In this document: positions 61,131-64,000 of the stretch, in pieces | Layout of the letters: every line of letters begins with the position of its first letter | Position numbering within the stretch: position 1 is the stretch's first letter | Origin: Prorocentrum cordatum | Taxonomy: Eukaryota; Sar; Dinophyceae; Prorocentrales; Prorocentraceae | DNA length: 64,000 nucleotides | Assembly: GCA_963575745.1 (NCBI GenBank) | Contig: CAUYUJ010016159.1 | Coordinates: 171,102-235,101 of the forward strand | Direction of reading: 5' to 3' | The notes under the pieces: generated by a model | What the model was told of the DNA's origin: nothing | Database searches by the model: none | The model's input: only the letters and a program-made list of their open reading frames with translations | Position numbers and translations under genes: made by a program

Positions 61131-61283
61131 CATAAACATAAACAATCGGAGGTCCGCGCGGATTTCTTGGATCCGCGCGCTGCAACGCCTCTGGCGCCGC
61201 CCCTGGCGCGCTCCGCGCTCCAGGGAGGGGGTCCAGCGCCGACCCGAGAAATCCGCGCAGACCTCTAAGTTTTTATATTTATG
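61131..61283. mobile_element. MITE-like element, GAGGTC.GCGCGGATTTCT ends
   Basis: Left CATAAACATAAACAATCGG then AGGTCCGCGCGGATTTCTTG, and the reversed right end CATAAATATAAAAACTTAG then AGGTCTGCGCGGATTTCTCG, give inverted repeats of about 50 bp in a 153-bp element. The centre GGCGCCGCCCCTGGCGCGCT and GTCCAGCGCCGACCC recurs at 12,930-13,050 and 49,100-49,190, so it is a dispersed family. Confidence 0.75.
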
Positions 61284-61289
61284 CCATTT

Positions 61290-61445
61290 TGTCGGCCGTG
61301 TCCTCCTACAGAGGGATTTGGACGACAAAACAATAAATAGCCAAAAATACCCCAAAATGGAACAAAAATGCTAAAACCAAAATCGTCCCCAGACTATTTT
61401 GTTGACTGTTCTTGAATAATCCTCCTGTAGAGGGACAGGCCCGAC
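61290..61445. mobile_element. MITE, TTAGGTCGGGC family, diverged copy
   Basis: TGTCGGCCGTGTCCTCCTAC on the left and, reversed, CGTCGGGCCTGTCCCTCTAC on the right, both followed by AGAGGGATT/AGGAGGATT, match the ends of the elements at 3,393 and 47,133. TTATGCCATTTT lies at the left border and TTATGTCATTTT at the right. It directly adjoins the previous element. Confidence 0.65.
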
Positions 61446-61548
61446 GAAAAAAAATTATGTCATTTTTCGTCCACGTATTCTTGTCGCAGCCAGAGCACAT
61501 GGGATCCCCGAGGGCCTGCGGACGCCATCGCAGGGGCCGCTCGGTCGG

Positions 61549-61725
61549 CTACATGCAGGAGTGACCCTGGGTAAGAGTGACCTTTGGTGCGCGGCTTTTT
61601 GCGGGCCGCGGGGGGACCAAACCTGGGCGCACAAGCCGCTGCTCCTGCTTCGTTTTCAGCCATCTGGGGACCCATTCGCGCCCGCACCAAAGGTCACTCC
61701 AGCGAAAGGTCACTCTTACGTCTAG
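61549..61725. mobile_element. MITE-like element, GAGTGACC family, copy 2
   Basis: Second copy of 23,632-23,812 with the same GAGTGACC...TAAGAGTGACCTTTGGTGCG ends and the same interior. Similarity stops at about the same points on both sides, defining an element of about 177 bp. Confidence 0.8.
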
Positions 61726-61857
61726 TCGACTCGGGCGCGCCGCCGCCGGGAGGCGCCGGCTCGCGTGGAGGGCACGGCCCGCGGCTCGCTCACGCGGCGC
61801 ACGGGCCCTTGAACGCCGCCGCTGCGTCGACCACCGCCGCGAGCACTGACGACGGGC

Positions 61858-62095
61858 GTTGGAGGAGGAGGAGGAGGAGGAGGAGGAGGAGGAGGAGGAG
61901 GAGGAGGAGGAGGAGGCGGAGGAGGCGGAGGAGGCGGAGGAGGCGGAGGAGGAGGAGCGCACGTAGCTTGAGTGATGGTGACTCAGCTACTGCTGCGAGC
62001 TCTATCGACGCGTTGCGGCGGGAGCGGAGGAGGAGGAGGAGGAGGAAGAGGAGGAGGAGCAGGAGCAGGAGCAGGAGGAGGAGGAGGAGGCAAGC
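61858..62095 (+). repeat. (GGA)n/(GGC GGA)n tract, split
   Basis: GGA triplets at 61,858-61,958 with GGC interruptions, unique sequence of about 70 bp, then GGA and GCA GGA triplets at 62,020-62,093. Confidence 0.95.
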
Positions 62096-62524
62096 GTACG
62101 ACGAGGGAGAGCATCAGAAAAGCAAGCCAAGATGCGAGAGGTCACCAGGGCTCGCATTGCATTGGCCTCGACCGGATTGGCCCCAGGCACGCCAGAAACC
62201 TGAGCGGAACTCAAAGCCGCAGAGCTGCGGCCCAGGGAGCACAACGAACCCATCCTGGACCGGGCATTCGATATCCGACCCAGCACACTATTACAACTGG
62301 ATCGACATAATCTGCTGCAAACTCTACGCCTGACCGGGCGTGGATCGACGCCCGAACTGGCAGGGAGGCGACACGAGCACTTGCAAGTGTTACTCGAACT
62401 CGAAGATCTTTACGGCATCTTCGCCACATTCGCCGAAATCTTCGCCCGGGAAGAAGCACCAACGCCACTCGCAACAACACGCAGTCGGGGAAAAACGACT
62501 ACGATACGATACAAAGGGAGTTAA
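61982..62524 (+). other. Open frame with one internal TGA (possible gene fragment)
   Basis: One reading frame stays open from 61,982 to TAA at 62,522-62,524 apart from a TGA at 62,201. After an acidic repeat-derived stretch it reads EVTRARIALASTGLAPGTPE, the TGA, then ELRPREHNEPILDRAFDI, TLLQLDRHNLLQTLRLTGRG and HLQVLLELEDLYGIFATFAE. This is unlike the neighbouring low-complexity frames and looks like helical protein. I recognise no family. It could be a decayed gene, a mobile-element gag, or an exon with a sequencing error. Confidence 0.3.
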
Positions 62525-63325
62525 GGAAAGAACGGGGGATAGTAGTGGGATCGGTGCTGCGACGATTGATTTGCATGCACAGCAACCGCAAATCAATACG
62601 GTGCTGCATCGTGCGAGGACGGAGGTTTTGGTACATATGTTGAACTGCAGAATGTTGCCGGGAAGGATGCCGATGCAGCGACCGTGAGGTTGGATGGGAG
62701 GATCGGCGCGCTTGCCCACGTCAAGGGAGGCGCGTTGTTAAGAAAGTTGCATTCCCCTCCAACTCTGCGTGACCTGTGCCCTTGCGCCGATGGCCAAAAC
62801 ACTGTATTCGACCGAATCGAAATTCACTCCTCCACCCAGCACAATTTGAAAGCTAGGGAAAATCAACACGCCGCCACACACGACTCAGCCTCGTTAGTGT
62901 CATACTGGCGCGGCTGAGGAGGTTGCACTTCAAGTCTGCTTACTTTCTCATCCAGCGCGCGGAACAGACGCGCAAAACGCCGTGGGAAAGGGGGGTCACT
63001 CACACTATAACACAAGGAACAGGTGGAGAGCAAAGCTGCCCAGACGACAACCTGGAAGAAGCAGCGGCGCTCTTTGTTACCATCACAAACGGCGTTGGGT
63101 TTCTTGGACGATTCGCATGTCGTCGAGGCCAAAGCACAGGAAGCCAAAATTGTCAGGACAGTCGCGGGCGCTGCGCAGGGGCATGCTGGAGCACGATCTG
63201 GCGTGGGAAAATGCATCAAAAGGTGAGACCGAAGGGGGCGGACAAGGCACGGAAGACGCACAATCCCTAGGCACAGAAGCCGTCATCAAGATCCACGCCG
63301 ACAAAACACTGCGATACTAACATCC
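62525..63325 (+). other. Unrecognised open stretches, possible decayed gene
   Basis: Protein-like segments lie in different frames: GTYVELQNVAGKDADAATVR and DGRIGALAHVKGGALLRKLH (62,620-62,760), DDSHVVEAKAQEAKIVRTVA (63,100-63,165) and HDLAWENASKGETEGGGQG (63,195-63,250). Together with 61,982-62,524 they may be one broken gene or several exons. A minus-strand frame with VVVWAALLSTCSLCYSV (62,863-63,261) competes for part of this interval. Confidence 0.25.
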
Positions 63326-63493
63326 ACTGATCCGTAAAAATGCACAGGCGGGAGATCCGCAAGCCTCCTGGACGACAATTTAGCGATGGGCTCAAAACGT
63401 AGCGACTGCTACTCTGGCACAGCGCATTGCTGTATTCCCCTAGCACCTCGGGGGCCGCAGGCAACGTTCGGCCACCCGCCTTGCGCCAGGAGC
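63326..63493. other. No recognised gene
   Basis: Nothing recognised. Confidence 0.4.
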
Positions 63494-63685
63494 ATTGTCA
63501 AGGGCTCCCAACTTCGCGCTTCGCGCTGCGCGAAGCGCGAAGCGCGAATAACTTCGCGCTCTCGCGCCGCCCTCCCAAAGGGAGAATAGGAGGACGAGGA
63601 GGAGGGGGAGAAGGAACGAGGACCGCGAAGCGCGAAGCGCGAATAACTTCGCGCCCTCGAGGGAGCCCTTGATTGTGGACTGCGC
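63494..63685. mobile_element. Inverted-repeat element with nested GAAGCGC hairpins
   Basis: TTGTCAAGGGCTCCC (63,495-63,509) and, reversed, AATCAAGGGCTCCCTCGAGG (from about 63,674) bound the interval. Inside is a perfect hairpin, CTTCGCGCTTCGCG-CTG-CGCGAAGCGCGAAG, and a second CGCGAAGCGCGAAGCGCGAA with AACTTCGCGC. It is palindromic at two scales and noncoding. Confidence 0.6.
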
Positions 63686-64000
63686 GGGGCCATGTTTGAT
63701 CTGCCCTTGCGGGCAGATCCCACAGCGCGGCGACTGCGGCAGTCCACGAACTGCGCGCAGGTGCAGTTCCTCCGCACGGCTGAGGAACGACCACCGACGT
63801 TTCTGTCGGGCCCGGTGAAGGCTTCCCTCCTGCGCCCGCGTTTGAAGGAGTTCGCTGGCCAACTGGGCCACAGACGCATACCAGTTCCCGCGCACTTCGG
63901 CCCTATTTTTTGGACCTCCGGTGACGACTGGGCCGCCGCCCTCCGCCCAAGTTTCAGACATGCTTCGCGTTCTCGCGGAAGCGGTTGGGCGCGTTTCTCG
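63686..64000 (-). other. Unrecognised minus-strand open frame at window edge
   Basis: Reading inward from the right edge: GNWYASVAQLASELLQTRAQ, then EGSLHRARQKRRWSFLSRAE and ELHLRAVRGLPQSP. It is regular and helical-looking with no stop until it runs into the inverted-repeat element. It could be the end of a gene or element beginning outside the window. Confidence 0.3.

Overview
The window looks like nuclear DNA of a dinoflagellate: very GC-rich, repeat-dominated and gene-poor. The taxonomic call is inference. It rests mainly on a decayed retroelement (about 39,080-45,343, minus strand) whose ordered protein motifs match, from memory, the long retroelement polyproteins common in dinoflagellate genomes. 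It is also supported by one long single-exon GC3-rich gene preceded by a pyrimidine tract and AG that would suit spliced-leader trans-splicing. No database search was possible. No tRNA, rRNA, spliced-leader RNA or CRISPR locus was found.

The only confidently intact protein gene is at 28,331-30,040 (+). It encodes 569 residues with an HMG-box-like N terminus, three CxxC...CxxC zinc-binding-type units, a basic nuclear-localisation-like motif and an unrecognised C-terminal globular region. Two other protein-derived regions are pseudogenes. One is a gag/zinc-finger/cytosine-methyltransferase-like/RT/RNase H retroelement at 39.1-45.3 kb (-). The other is a probable LINE endonuclease region at 51-53 kb (+). 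Short open stretches at 37.1, 49.7, 62.0-63.3 and 63.7-64.0 kb are unrecognised. The many other long open frames are translations of trinucleotide repeats or satellites.

Layout. 0-13 kb: minisatellites, microsatellites, an assembly gap (3,901-4,000) and several inverted-repeat (MITE-like or foldback) elements. 13.7-17.7 kb: three roughly 1-1.6 kb units of a large tandem repeat rich in alternating GCGC. 18.0-19.0 kb: an array of exactly 160-bp period. 19.7-22.5 kb: a satellite of about 37 copies with 77-bp period. 23-35 kb: MITE-like elements, a dispersed 1.1-1.5 kb element present twice, the intact gene, and two long (CTC)n/(GTC)n blocks. 35-39 kb: duplicated repeats and more inverted-repeat elements. 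39-45.3 kb: the retroelement. 45.3-50.8 kb: minisatellites, a hAT-like MITE with an identifiable empty site elsewhere in the window, and a second copy of the 30.5-32 kb repeat block. 51-53 kb: LINE remnant. 53.3-57.2 kb: minisatellites, one split by a MITE. 57-64 kb: (CAT)n, (GAC)n and (GGA)n tracts, three or four adjacent inverted-repeat elements, and unrecognised open frames.

The genes do not form an operon or pathway. The main story is mobile DNA: at least eight distinct inverted-repeat element families, two retroelement types and a dozen tandem repeat families, several nested inside one another. In three places a filled and an empty (or interrupted and uninterrupted) version of the same repeat can be compared inside this one window.
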